Assembly (NCBI RefSeq): GCF_003345355.1
Contig: NZ_QQNB01000001.1
Location: 558,001-622,000 of the forward strand
Origin: Sphingomonas aracearum
Lineage (GTDB): Bacteria; Pseudomonadota; Alphaproteobacteria; Sphingomonadales; Sphingomonadaceae
Length of the DNA: 64,000 nucleotides
Reading direction: 5' to 3'
In this document: positions 25,338 through 32,598 of the stretch, piece by piece
Numbering within the stretch: the stretch's first letter is position 1
How the letters are laid out: each line of letters starts with the position of its first letter
Position numbers and translations under genes: made by a program
Notes under the pieces: model-generated
The model's input: the letters and a program-made list of their open reading frames with translations, nothing else
What the model was told of the DNA's origin: nothing
Database searches by the model: none

Positions 25338-25990
25338 TCGTCGCGACGCTCGCGGCTGAGATCGTCGACCTCGCCCATGATCGTGTCGAGCGCGCTCATG
25401 CCGGGCTCGTTCGAATGCTCGCGCCGCGAAGGCAGCGAACCGTCGCTGAGCACGGCTTCCAGCGCCACGCGGCCGCGCGCCACGCGGCTCTTGATCGTGC
25501 CCACCGCCACGCCGCAGATCTCCGCTGCTTCCTCATAGGCAAAGCCGCCCGCGCCGACGAGGATCAGCGCCTCGCGCTGCGGCTGCGGCAGGTGCAGCAG
25601 GGCGCGCTGCATGTCGCCGAGTTCGACATGGCGGTCTTGGCTGGCCGGCGCCGCGAGGATGCGGTCGGCCACCAGATCGTCCCACTCGCCCTTGAACCGG
25701 GCGCGGCGCATCTGGGAAAGGTAGAGATTGCGCAGGATGATGAAGGTCCAGGCGCGCATGTTGGTGCCCGCCTGGAAACGCTGGCGCGCCGCCCAGGCCT
25801 TCAGCAGGGTTTCCTGCACCAGATCGTCCGCCAGGTCGCGGTTGCCCGAGAGCGAGCGGCCAAAGGCGCGCAGGTGCGGAATGACCTGCGCCAGCTGTTT
25901 CTTGAATTCGGGATCGGACAGCGCGACATGCTCAACCGGCGCCGGCGTGCCATCCTCATCGTCCCTGGCATCCGCCACCGTCATGTCCAT
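25334..25990 (-). CDS. ecfG: EcfG-type sigma factor of the general stress response
   Basis: The 218-residue ECF sigma factor has region 2 (HLRAFGRSLSGNRDLADDLV, QETLLKAWAARQRFQAGTN, MRAWTFIILRNLYLSQMRRA) and region 4 (LPQPQREALILVGAGGFAYE, EAAEICGVAVGTIKSRVARG), the pattern of the alphaproteobacterial EcfG group. EcfG is held by NepR and released when phosphorylated PhyR captures NepR, and it then reads GGAAC..GTT promoters. phyR and nepR lie within 1.5 kb. I use the ATG at 25990, which follows AAGAGACGGG. It converges with the 61-residue gene, overlapping at the stops. Confidence 0.93.
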   Translation of the reverse strand: MDMTVADARDDEDGTPAPVEHVALSDPEFKKQLAQVIPHLRAFGRSLSGNRDLADDLVQETLLKAWAARQRFQAGTNMRAWTFIILRNLYLSQMRRARFKGEWDDLVADRILAAPASQDRHVELGDMQRALLHLPQPQREALILVGAGGFAYEEAAEICGVAVGTIKSRVARGRVALEAVLSDGSLPSRREHSNEPGMSALDTIMGEVDDLSRERRDD

Positions 25991-26085
25991 CCCGTCTCTT
26001 CTGGTATTTTCTGCAGATAGGGGATGCGCGGCCGCATTGCCAGCCGCGCCCGGCTCCCCCGTCGCTTCCCCGCGCAGCATGGCCG

Positions 26086-26238
26086 TCAGATCAGCAGCAG
26101 AATCGCGAACAGGACGATGATCAGCGCCAGCGAGGCACCGAGGATATAGCGCGTCATCTTCGGGGTCGCCCCCGCGCGCGCCTCGGTGCCGGAGGCATGG
26201 ACTCGGTTGCCGGCATTCGGGTCGTTCAGATCAGCCAT
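26086..26238 (-). CDS. 50-residue single-pass membrane protein in the stress locus
   Basis: The short frame starts MADLNDPNAGNRVHASGTEA and ends TRYILGASLALIIVLFAILL followed by I and the stop. It has about 28 polar residues and then one strong transmembrane helix. It is encoded between phyR and ecfG on the same strand, 50 bp after phyR and 95 bp before ecfG, so it probably shares their transcript. A CGGGGG purine run precedes the ATG. The family is not recognised. Its fixed position suggests a link to stress signalling or the envelope, but that is inference. Confidence 0.7.
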   Translation of the reverse strand: MADLNDPNAGNRVHASGTEARAGATPKMTRYILGASLALIIVLFAILLLI

Positions 26239-26288
26239 GGCGGTTCAAACCCCCGAAATACGTTTTGGGTCCGTAATCTTTGCGAAAG

Positions 26289-27089
26289 CTATGCCGGCAC
26301 GGTGGAGCTGTCGAAGAACAGCGCCTGGCTGATCGCCGCCTTCACCGTGGACCGCTGGAACGGCTTGGTGATGAGAAAGGTCGGCTCCGGCCGCTCGCCG
26401 GTGAGCAGGCGCTCCGGAAAGGCGGTGATGAAGATCACCGGCACCTGCAGCTCGGCCAGGATGTCCTTCACCGCATCGATGCCCGAGCTGTCGTCGGCGA
26501 GCTGGATGTCGGCCAGCACCAGGCCGGGACGATCCTCCATCGCCAGCGCCACCGCTTCGTCGCGGGTCACGGCAACGCCCGTCACCTCATGGCCGAGATC
26601 GCGCACGATGGTCTCGATATCCATGGCGATGATCGGTTCGTCCTCGATGATGAGGACGCGGGCACGGGTCTGCTTCTCGATCTCGGCCAGCGCCTCGGCG
26701 ACCAGCGCGTCGACTTCCTGCGTGTCCACCTCGATCAGATAGGCGGCGTCTTCCGGGGTGAAGCCTTCCATGGCGGTGAGCAGCAGGGCCTGGCGCGACA
26801 GCGGCGTCATGCGGGACAGGCGCGCCCGGGCGATCGATTCGGCGTCGTCCCCGTCATTGCCCGAGTTTTCCGGCGTTTCGTCGTAGTTGGTCGAATTCCA
26901 GATCGCCTGGAACATGCGATACAGGCCGAGGCGGGGATCCACGTCGCGCGGGAATTCCTCGGGCGCGGCGACGATCGCCTCCAGCGTTGCCCGAACATAG
27001 CGGTCGCCATGCTCCTGGCTGCCGGTGAGCGCGCGTCCGTACCGGCGCAGAAACGGAAGATGCGGAGCAAGCTGCTGACCAAGCGACAT
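26289..27089 (-). CDS. phyR: PhyR, sigma-like response regulator of the general stress response
   Basis: The 266-residue protein combines an N-terminal sigma-like domain (MSLGQQLAPHLPFLRRYGRA, WNSTNY, LTAMEGFTPEDAAYL, residues 1-130) with a C-terminal receiver (ARVLIIEDEPIIAMDIETIV, phospho-acceptor Asp194 in VLADIQLAD, Thr222, Lys242). When phosphorylated it binds the anti-sigma NepR and frees EcfG. All receiver residues are intact. It is divergent from nepR with about 240 bp between starts, the standard alphaproteobacterial arrangement. A GTAGGAG ribosome site precedes its ATG. Confidence 0.97.
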   Translation of the reverse strand: MSLGQQLAPHLPFLRRYGRALTGSQEHGDRYVRATLEAIVAAPEEFPRDVDPRLGLYRMFQAIWNSTNYDETPENSGNDGDDAESIARARLSRMTPLSRQALLLTAMEGFTPEDAAYLIEVDTQEVDALVAEALAEIEKQTRARVLIIEDEPIIAMDIETIVRDLGHEVTGVAVTRDEAVALAMEDRPGLVLADIQLADDSSGIDAVKDILAELQVPVIFITAFPERLLTGERPEPTFLITKPFQRSTVKAAISQALFFDSSTVPA

Positions 27090-27200
27090 CGGAACGTGTG
27101 TCTCCTACGGTGAGGCGCGCCCTTGTGCGAGGGCCGATACGCCAATGCAATGACATTCCGAGTGCCTGAAAACACCCCCCGGAATTTCGTGACGGCCCAT

Positions 27201-27225
27201 GGAACCAACGAAGCGATCTTTTGTT
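27201..27225 (+). promoter_or_regulatory. EcfG-type promoter of nepR
   Basis: GGAAC at 27201-27205 and GTT at 27223-27225 are separated by 17 bp, the spacing and boxes known for EcfG promoters of sphingomonads. It lies 106 bp before the nepR start on the nepR strand, in the phyR-nepR gap. This predicts autoregulation of nepR and, by read-through, of the phyP-like gene. Confidence 0.8.
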
Positions 27226-27330
27226 TCACAGCTCCGACGCGCAATGTATGCGCGCCCTGCCGCTCCGCCGTCTGGTGGTGTGGCGTTCATCATTTGCCAG
27301 GCCGGACAAGCCGGATGCAGGGGGACGAAA

Positions 27331-27564
27331 TTGGCTTCGGGCGGCGATAGCAACACGAACAAGCCGGCGCCGCGCGCGGCGAAAGTGCAGAGCAAGGACC
27401 GCGACATGGGGTCCGCGCTGCGCACCGTCTATCAGAAGACGGTGGACGAGGACGTGCCCGCGGACCTGATGGCGCTGCTCGACAAGCTCAAGGACGTGTA
27501 CGACAGCACGCTTCTCGAAGAAGTTCCGTCCAGCATCCTTGATACGCACCGCAAATTGGATTGA
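27331..27564 (+). CDS. nepR: anti-sigma factor NepR
   Basis: The 77-residue product has a disordered basic N-terminus (GGDSNTNKPAPRAAKVQSKD) and the NepR core GSALRTVYQKTVDEDVPADL with MALLDKL, equivalent to the two helices that clamp EcfG or phospho-PhyR. I choose the TTG at 27331 because a GGGGGACGAA ribosome site lies just before it and the length is close to other NepR proteins. The frame is open further upstream, but that would overlap the EcfG promoter. A 20-residue tail after the core (VYDSTLLEEVPSSILDTHRK) is longer than in many homologues. Confidence 0.85.
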   Translation: MASGGDSNTNKPAPRAAKVQSKDRDMGSALRTVYQKTVDEDVPADLMALLDKLKDVYDSTLLEEVPSSILDTHRKLD

Positions 27565-27573
27565 TGTCGGCGC

Positions 27574-29181
27574 TTGACGAACATCGCGCCTTCCACTGAC
27601 ATCGCCGCCGATCGCCCCGCCCCGACACCGCGTGCGCGGGGCATGGCCGGCCTGCCCACCGGCACCAAGATCTTCCTGATCCTTTCCGCCGCGCTGCTGC
27701 CGCTGGCCGTGATCGCCTTTGTCGCCACCCTCAAGACGACGCAGAATTTCGACCAGGACGCCCGCGCCCGGTTGCGGCTGGCGGCCAGCGAAAGCGGGCG
27801 CAAGCTGGCCATCGAGCTGGTCGGCGACATGACCGCGCTGCGCGTGGCGCTCAACGCTCTCGATGCCGATGCCGGCGACGCGCCCAGCTGCGCCCGCGCG
27901 CAGGGCGTGTTCGCGCAGCAGGCCGAGGCGGGCACGCGGTTCGCGGTGGTGGACGCCGCCGGTCGCCCGCTCTGCGGCGCGGCCTTTCCCGCCGACCTCG
28001 CATTGCCCGGGGCGGCCCGGGGCATGCCGGTGGCGGCGCGCGTGGTGCCGGACCGCGGGCTGGTGCTTGCCATCTCCAGCAACGATGGCGACACCACCGC
28101 CCAGGCCTTCTTTCCCAGCGCCTTTCTGGCCGAGGTCAGCCAGCCGAGCGGCTTTGCGCCTCCCTATGAAACGGTGCTGGAGCATGACGGCGAGGACCTT
28201 GCGCTCACCCGGCTGCCGCCGCGCCAGGCGCTGGAGCGGCGCGAAACGCTGATCCAGGTGCTGGGGCTGGCCGATCTGCAGCTGCGCATGACGGTGCGCA
28301 GCGCGCCGATCACCTCGCCGCTGCTGATCGCGCTGCTCCTGCCCATCCTGATGTGGGCGGCCGCTGCGGGCATCAGCTGGTTCGTGGTGGACCGGCTGCT
28401 GATCCGCCCCTTGCGCAAGCTGCGCGCGAGCGTGGCCTCGTTCACGCCGGGCGAGGAGATCGACGTGGGCGAAGTGCGCGCCCTGCCCGCGCAGGAGATC
28501 CGCGAACTGGGCGAAACCTTTCGCGCGATCAGCCGCACGGTGGCGCAGCACGAGGCGGGACTGGCCGAGGGACTGGTGCGCCAGACCAAGCTGACCCGCG
28601 AAGTGCATCACCGCGTGAAGAACAACCTGCAGGTGATCGGCAGCCTCATCAACTTCCATGCCCGCGGCGCGCGCAGCAAGGAAGCGAGCGCGGCCTATGC
28701 CTCGATCCAGCGGCGGGTGGACGCGCTGGCCGTGGTGCATCGCCACCATTTCGCGGAGATGGAGGAAAGCCGCGGCCTGTCGCTGCGCGCGGTGATCGGC
28801 GAGCTTGCCTCCAACATCCGGGCAACGGCGCCGGAAGCATCGCACGGCATGGCGATCACGCTGGAAGTGGAGCCGTTCCTCCTCGGCCAGGACGCGGCCA
28901 TCGCCGTGGCCTTTCTCATCACGGAACTGGTGGAACTGGCGCTGGCCTGCAATCCGGTGGCGCATATCCGCGTTTCGGCCAAGGGCGCCGGGGCGCCGGA
29001 CCGGGCGATCATCCGCGTCAGCTCGCCGGCGTTGGTCGAGGGCGACGAACTGGCCGAGAACCTGCGCGAGCGGTATGGCCGGGTGATCGAGGGGCTGTCG
29101 CGCCAGCTGCGCTCCAAGCTGCACCACGATCCGCTGGTCGGCGCCTATGAGATCGCGGTGCCGGTGCTCGGAAGGGATTGA
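27574..29181 (+). CDS. phyP: HisKA_2-family sensor, probable PhyP-type regulator of PhyR
   Basis: The 535-residue protein has a membrane segment (about 31-52), a periplasmic domain, a second segment (about 248-268) with a HAMP-like linker, and a HisKA_2 domain with EVHHRVKNNLQVIGSLINFH (His346). The ATPase part is degenerate: the N box reads FLITELVELALACNP without the usual Asn, and I see no clear DxGxG or GxG lid motifs. In Sphingomonas Fr1 the kinase-like PhyP at this locus acts negatively on PhyR, probably as a phosphatase. I infer the same here. It starts with TTG at 27574, 10 bp after nepR. An ATG at 27643 is the alternative. Confidence 0.82.
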   Translation: MTNIAPSTDIAADRPAPTPRARGMAGLPTGTKIFLILSAALLPLAVIAFVATLKTTQNFDQDARARLRLAASESGRKLAIELVGDMTALRVALNALDADAGDAPSCARAQGVFAQQAEAGTRFAVVDAAGRPLCGAAFPADLALPGAARGMPVAARVVPDRGLVLAISSNDGDTTAQAFFPSAFLAEVSQPSGFAPPYETVLEHDGEDLALTRLPPRQALERRETLIQVLGLADLQLRMTVRSAPITSPLLIALLLPILMWAAAAGISWFVVDRLLIRPLRKLRASVASFTPGEEIDVGEVRALPAQEIRELGETFRAISRTVAQHEAGLAEGLVRQTKLTREVHHRVKNNLQVIGSLINFHARGARSKEASAAYASIQRRVDALAVVHRHHFAEMEESRGLSLRAVIGELASNIRATAPEASHGMAITLEVEPFLLGQDAAIAVAFLITELVELALACNPVAHIRVSAKGAGAPDRAIIRVSSPALVEGDELAENLRERYGRVIEGLSRQLRSKLHHDPLVGAYEIAVPVLGRD

Positions 29182-29216
29182 GCGCGCGGAAAATTCACCC
29201 GGGCGCACTTTTTCCC

Positions 29217-29241
29217 GGAACCGCCTTTCGCGATGCTCGTT
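29217..29241 (+). promoter_or_regulatory. second EcfG-type promoter, upstream of the predicted sRNA
   Basis: GGAAC at 29217-29221 and GTT at 29239-29241 are spaced by exactly 17 bp, identical in boxes and spacing to the nepR promoter at 27201. It starts 36 bp after the phyP stop and points into a stretch without a protein gene. By chance about two such matches are expected in 64 kb on both strands, so the location inside the stress locus is the main support. Confidence 0.7.
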
Positions 29242-29247
29242 CTGCTC

Positions 29248-29363
29248 TTCGGATAGTGACTTTATGCCCCCCCGCTCTCGCTATCCAAGACATGGGGCCC
29301 AGACGCGCTAACCTCTCCCCCCCCCGGTTGCGCCTCTGGGCCCCGAATCTTTTTGGGGCCTTT
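29248..29363 (+). ncRNA. predicted stress-induced small RNA with two poly-C loops (GsrN-like)
   Basis: From a start about 7 nt after the EcfG -10 box, the RNA would fold into two hairpins. Hairpin 1 pairs GGATAGTG (29251-29258) with CGCTATCC (29279-29286) and exposes a 20-nt loop with seven consecutive C. Hairpin 2 pairs GGGGCCCAGA (29294-29303) with TCTGGGCCCC (29335-29344), continues as GCGC/GCGC and AACC/GGTT, and exposes a loop with nine consecutive C. A terminator-like hairpin (29339-29360) overlaps the 3' arm. GsrN of Caulobacter is likewise an EcfG-dependent sRNA near the stress locus that uses a C-rich loop. Homology is not shown, only the same design. Confidence 0.65.
29339..29363 (+). 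terminator. terminator-like hairpin sharing an arm with the sRNA hairpin 2
   Basis: GGCCCC (29339-29344) pairs with GGGGCC (29355-29360) around GAATCTTTTT, followed by TTT. The 5' arm is also the 3' arm of the 10-bp hairpin 2, so the two structures exclude each other. It could end both the sRNA and read-through from phyP. The T tract is short. Confidence 0.6.
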
Positions 29364-29505
29364 CCGACCAGACCGCCGATCGCCCGCCACTGCCGGGTCG
29401 CGCCCTGCCCGGATCGCCTCGCCATTCGCATCGCTGCCGGAACGATCCGGCGTTCGGATCATTCCTCCTTCGCCTTCGGGATTTCACGCACAAAGGAGAA
29501 TGGTG

Positions 29506-29640
29506 ATGCGCAAGCTGGTGGGAATGGCACTGGTCGCAGGCGCGCTGATGATCAGCGGCTGCAACACGGTGTCGGGCGTCGGCAAGGACGTGTCCTCGGC
29601 GGGTGACGCGGTGTCGACCACGGCCAACAAGAACAAGTAA
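29506..29640 (+). CDS. entericidin-like small lipoprotein
   Basis: The 44-residue product MRKLVGMALVAGALMISGCN has a lipoprotein signal with lipobox ISGC and a mature part of about 25 residues (TVSGVGKDVSSAGDAVSTTA), typical of the entericidin A/B family. These are small outer-envelope lipoproteins often induced by stress. An AGGAG site lies 7 nt before the ATG at 29506. A GGAAC box at 29439 is followed 17 bp later by ATT rather than GTT, a possible weak EcfG promoter. An intrinsic terminator follows. Confidence 0.85.
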   Translation: MRKLVGMALVAGALMISGCNTVSGVGKDVSSAGDAVSTTANKNK

Positions 29641-29662
29641 GCGTTCGCGCGCTGAACGTGCG

Positions 29663-29692
29663 GGCCGTCCCGGGATGCCGGGGCGGCCTTTT
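29663..29692 (+). terminator. intrinsic terminator of the entericidin gene
   Basis: GGCCGTCCCGG pairs with CCGGGGCGGCC around GATG (one T-G pair), followed by TTTT. It lies 22 bp after the entericidin stop and just before the convergent tatC stop. Confidence 0.88.
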
Positions 29693-29702
29693 GCCGTTTC
29701 GC

Positions 29703-30485
29703 TCAGGCCTTTTCGATCGCCGTGGCGGCGTCGCGCCCGCGCTTGCGCTCGGTGAACCAGATGCCGATGATCGCCAGTTCGTAGAGCGCGCAGAGCGGAA
29801 TGGCGAGGAGCAGCTGCGAGCCGATATCCGGCGGCGTCAGCACCGCCGCGATCGCAAAGGCGCCGACGATGGCATAGCGACGCGCGGCGATCAGCTGCTT
29901 GCGGCTGACGATGCCCGCGCGCTCCAGCAGCATCAGCAGCACCGGCAGCAGGAACGAGATGCCGAACGCGAACAGGAACTGCATCACGAAGGAAAGGTAC
30001 TCGGTGATCTCGGGCATGGATTGCCGCTTCACCTCGCTGTCGCCGACCATGCCGGTGTAACCGAGCAGGAAATGCAGCGCCATCGGGATGGCCACGTAAT
30101 AGGCCAGCGCCGCGCCGGACACGAACAGGACGGGCGTCGCGACAAGGAACGGCAGCAGCGCGCGTTTCTCGTTGCGGTACAGCCCTGGCGCGACGAACTG
30201 CCACATCTGGTTAGCGATCACCGGGAAGGACAGCATCATGGCGGCGAAAAAGGCCAGCTTCACCTCGGTGAAGAAGCCGCCATACACCGTGGTGTAGATG
30301 ACTTCCTTCTGCCCTGCATCCGCCAGCGGCGCGAGCAGAAAGGCGAAGATCGGCTCCACGAAATACATCGCCACGCCAAAGCAGGCCAGAAGGGCCAGAA
30401 TGCAATAAAGCAGGCGACGGCGCAGCTCGATCAGATGGTCGAGCAGCGGTGCGCGCGAGTCCTCGAGTTCGTCCGGCTCGCTCAT
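29703..30485 (-). CDS. tatC: Sec-independent protein translocase TatC
   Basis: The 260-residue inner-membrane protein begins with the conserved LLDHLIELRRRLLYC, which includes the Glu/Arg region that binds the twin-arginine signal, and has six hydrophobic segments. PGLYRNEKRALLPF matches the conserved cytoplasmic/periplasmic loop of TatC. It recognises Tat substrates with TatB. The start overlaps the tatB stop by 4 bp. A Tat substrate candidate (DUF1501 protein) is encoded at 39804-40955. Confidence 0.97.
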   Translation of the reverse strand: MSEPDELEDSRAPLLDHLIELRRRLLYCILALLACFGVAMYFVEPIFAFLLAPLADAGQKEVIYTTVYGGFFTEVKLAFFAAMMLSFPVIANQMWQFVAPGLYRNEKRALLPFLVATPVLFVSGAALAYYVAIPMALHFLLGYTGMVGDSEVKRQSMPEITEYLSFVMQFLFAFGISFLLPVLLMLLERAGIVSRKQLIAARRYAIVGAFAIAAVLTPPDIGSQLLLAIPLCALYELAIIGIWFTERKRGRDAATAIEKA

Positions 30486-30910
30486 GCGGCAGGCTTTTCG
30501 TCGGGGCGCAGATAGGGCTGATCGGCCGATGCCGGGATCGGCGGCAGGGCCGGCGGTTGGGCCGGCGGTTGGGCCGGCACTTGGGCCGTCGGCTCGTCCT
30601 TGATCTCCGGCCGCTCAACGGCCGTCACGGGCGCATCCGCATCGGGCGCCGCATCCGCCGCAGGCATCGGCTCCGCCGGATGCTCGCGCAGGATGCGGGC
30701 GTTTTCCTCCGCCCATTTCTTTTCCATGTCCGCCAGCTCGGCCTCGCGCACCATGTTGTCGAAGCCCTGCCGGAACTGGCGGCTGACGCCGCGCATCTTG
30801 CCGACCCAATAGCCGACCACGCGCATCGCGCGCGGCAGGTCCTTCGGCCCGATCACCACGATCGCGACGATCGCGACCAGGATCAGCTCGGTTGGCGCAA
30901 CATCAAGCAT
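30482..30910 (-). CDS. tatB: Sec-independent protein translocase TatB
   Basis: The 142-residue protein has one N-terminal membrane helix (ELILVAIVAIVVIGPKDLPR), with the GPKDLP hinge of TatB, followed by an amphipathic helix and a long Pro/Ala-rich tail. The tail contains AQPPAQPPALPP, encoded by short tandem DNA repeats near 30541-30575. It partners TatC in signal-peptide recognition. It lies 39 bp after tatA and overlaps tatC. Confidence 0.93.
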   Translation of the reverse strand: MLDVAPTELILVAIVAIVVIGPKDLPRAMRVVGYWVGKMRGVSRQFRQGFDNMVREAELADMEKKWAEENARILREHPAEPMPAADAAPDADAPVTAVERPEIKDEPTAQVPAQPPAQPPALPPIPASADQPYLRPDEKPAA

Positions 30911-30949
30911 GCAGAAGTCCGCTGGTGCGCCGGCGGCGCAAGAAAAGGA

Positions 30950-31201
30950 TCAGCGGTCGTCGCGGACGCGGTTGCCGTCGCGGTCGAACGCCGGTTCGGC
31001 CGCCTTCTGCGCCTCGATACGGCCCGGCTCGCGCGTGGACGTGCCAGCGGACGGCATCTCGTCGTCCTCGGCCATGCCCTTCTTGAACTGCTTGATGCCC
31101 TTGGCGACATCGCCCATCATGCTGGAAAAGCGACCGCCACCCAGCACCAGAATGGCGATCACACCGAACACCAGCCAGTGCATCAGGCTGAAACTACCCA
31201 T
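30950..31201 (-). CDS. tatA: Sec-independent protein translocase TatA
   Basis: The 83-residue protein has one N-terminal membrane helix (HWLVFGVIAILVLGGGRF) and the conserved amphipathic helix MMGDVAKGIKQFKKGM, followed by a charged tail. TatA oligomers form the pore that lets folded Tat substrates across the inner membrane. It heads tatABC and follows scpB by 44 bp. Confidence 0.95.
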   Translation of the reverse strand: MGSFSLMHWLVFGVIAILVLGGGRFSSMMGDVAKGIKQFKKGMAEDDEMPSAGTSTREPGRIEAQKAAEPAFDRDGNRVRDDR

Positions 31202-31245
31202 GGAGCATCTCCCAACGCCCCCGTGCCGGGGGCGACGGGGATCAT

Positions 31246-31839
31246 CTAGTCCTGTTCGGCGGGACTTTCCACCTCGAAAGCCGCCATTGCGTGATCGATC
31301 GGATCAAGAAGCCCGGCGGCGCGGAGATCCTCCATGCCCGGCAGATCGCGGCGGCTGGAAAGGCCGAAATGCGCGAGAAAGCCCGGCGTGGTGGCATAAA
31401 GAAGCGGACGCCCCGGCACTTCGCGCCGCCCGGCCGGGCGCACCCAGCCGGCCTCCATCAGCACGTCGATCGTGCCCTTGGAGATCTGCACGCCGCGGAT
31501 CGCCTCCACCTCGGCGCGCGTGACCGGCTCGTGATAGGCGATGATCGCCAGCGTCTCGGTGGCCGCGCGGCTCAGGCGGCGCGGCTCCTCGCGGTCGCGG
31601 CGCAGGACATGGGCGAGGTCGGCCGCGGTCTGGAAATGCCAGCGGCCGGCCCGCTCCACCAGCTCGATCCCGCGCCCGGCATATTCCGCGCGCAGCCGCT
31701 CCAGCACCGGGCGCAGGTCGGCGGCCAGGCCCAGGTGCGCGCGGATCGCGTCCGGCGTGAGCGGCTCGGTTGCCGCGAACAAGATCGCCTCCGCCGCCCG
31801 CAGGAGATCGTCGGGCACCGTTCCGCCGGCCGTCCTCAT
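31246..31839 (-). CDS. scpB: segregation and condensation protein B
   Basis: The 197-residue protein has two winged-helix units typical of ScpB: LLRAAEAILFAATEPLTPDA and ETLAIIAYHEPVTRAEVEAI, followed by RGVQISKGTIDVLMEAGWV and LYATTPGFLAHFGL. With ScpA and SMC it forms the condensin complex that compacts and segregates the chromosome. Its start overlaps the scpA stop by 4 bp. This coupling, followed by tatABC, is the usual alphaproteobacterial order. Confidence 0.95.
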   Translation of the reverse strand: MRTAGGTVPDDLLRAAEAILFAATEPLTPDAIRAHLGLAADLRPVLERLRAEYAGRGIELVERAGRWHFQTAADLAHVLRRDREEPRRLSRAATETLAIIAYHEPVTRAEVEAIRGVQISKGTIDVLMEAGWVRPAGRREVPGRPLLYATTPGFLAHFGLSSRRDLPGMEDLRAAGLLDPIDHAMAAFEVESPAEQD

Positions 31840-32567
31840 GCCGGCGCGCGCAGGTAGAGCGGGGCGAAGGGTGCGGCCTGGCGCAGCTCCACCCTGCCCT
31901 GCCGCGCCAGTTCGAGCGCGGCAAGAAAGGAGGAAGCGAGCGCCGAGCGGCGAAACGCCCCCTGCGCCTGTCCGGGGAGGAAGCTTTCGATCGCCGACCA
32001 GCTGACCCGCGTGCCGAGCAGCGCCGAGATGCGCGCCAGCGCCGCCTCCAGCGTCATCACCGGCCGGTCCGCGACCACATGCATGACCGGGCGATTGCGC
32101 GCGGACACGCGGCCATAGGCGGACATCAGGTCGTAGATCCCGGCCTGCCAGCGCGCATGGCGCACCGTGCGCAGCCCCTCCGGCGCGCCGCGCGGAAAGA
32201 CATCGCGGCCGAGCCGGTCGCGCGCCATCAGCCGCGCGCCGGCCTCGCGCATGGCCTGCAGGCGCTCCAGCCGGAGCTGCAGCCGCAGGGCAAGTTCTTC
32301 GGGATCGGGGTCCTGCTCCGGCTCGCGCGGCAGGAGGAGCGCCGATTTGAGATAGGCCAGCCAGGCGGCCATCACCAGATAATCGGCGGCGAGTTCCAGC
32401 CGCAGCGCTCGCGCCTGTTCGACAAAGCCGAGATATTGCTCCGTCAGCGCGAGGATCGAAATCTCCCGCAGGTCCACCTTCTGCTGGCGGGCGAGCGCGA
32501 GCAGGAGGTCGAGCGGCCCTTCCCAGCCATCGAGATCCAGCAGCAGCGTGTTGTCGGGCGCATCCAT
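31836..32567 (-). CDS. scpA: segregation and condensation protein A
   Basis: The 243-residue kleisin begins MDAPDNTLLLDLDGWEGPLD and continues LLLALARQQKVDLREISILA, the conserved N-terminus that binds the SMC neck. The C-terminal winged helix that contacts the SMC head is present (SFLAALELARQGRVELRQ). I start at the ATG at 32567, giving a standard length. The SRPBCC-like membrane protein gene ends 31 bp upstream. Confidence 0.95.
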   Translation of the reverse strand: MDAPDNTLLLDLDGWEGPLDLLLALARQQKVDLREISILALTEQYLGFVEQARALRLELAADYLVMAAWLAYLKSALLLPREPEQDPDPEELALRLQLRLERLQAMREAGARLMARDRLGRDVFPRGAPEGLRTVRHARWQAGIYDLMSAYGRVSARNRPVMHVVADRPVMTLEAALARISALLGTRVSWSAIESFLPGQAQGAFRRSALASSFLAALELARQGRVELRQAAPFAPLYLRAPA

Positions 32568-32598
32568 CGACGCAACGGTAGCGCCGCGGCGGCTGGGC

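Noticed and set aside
30541..30580. Tandem GGGCCGGCGGTT repeats as a mobile or regulatory repeat
   Set aside because: They encode the Pro/Ala-rich tail of TatB in frame and are explained by low-complexity protein sequence.
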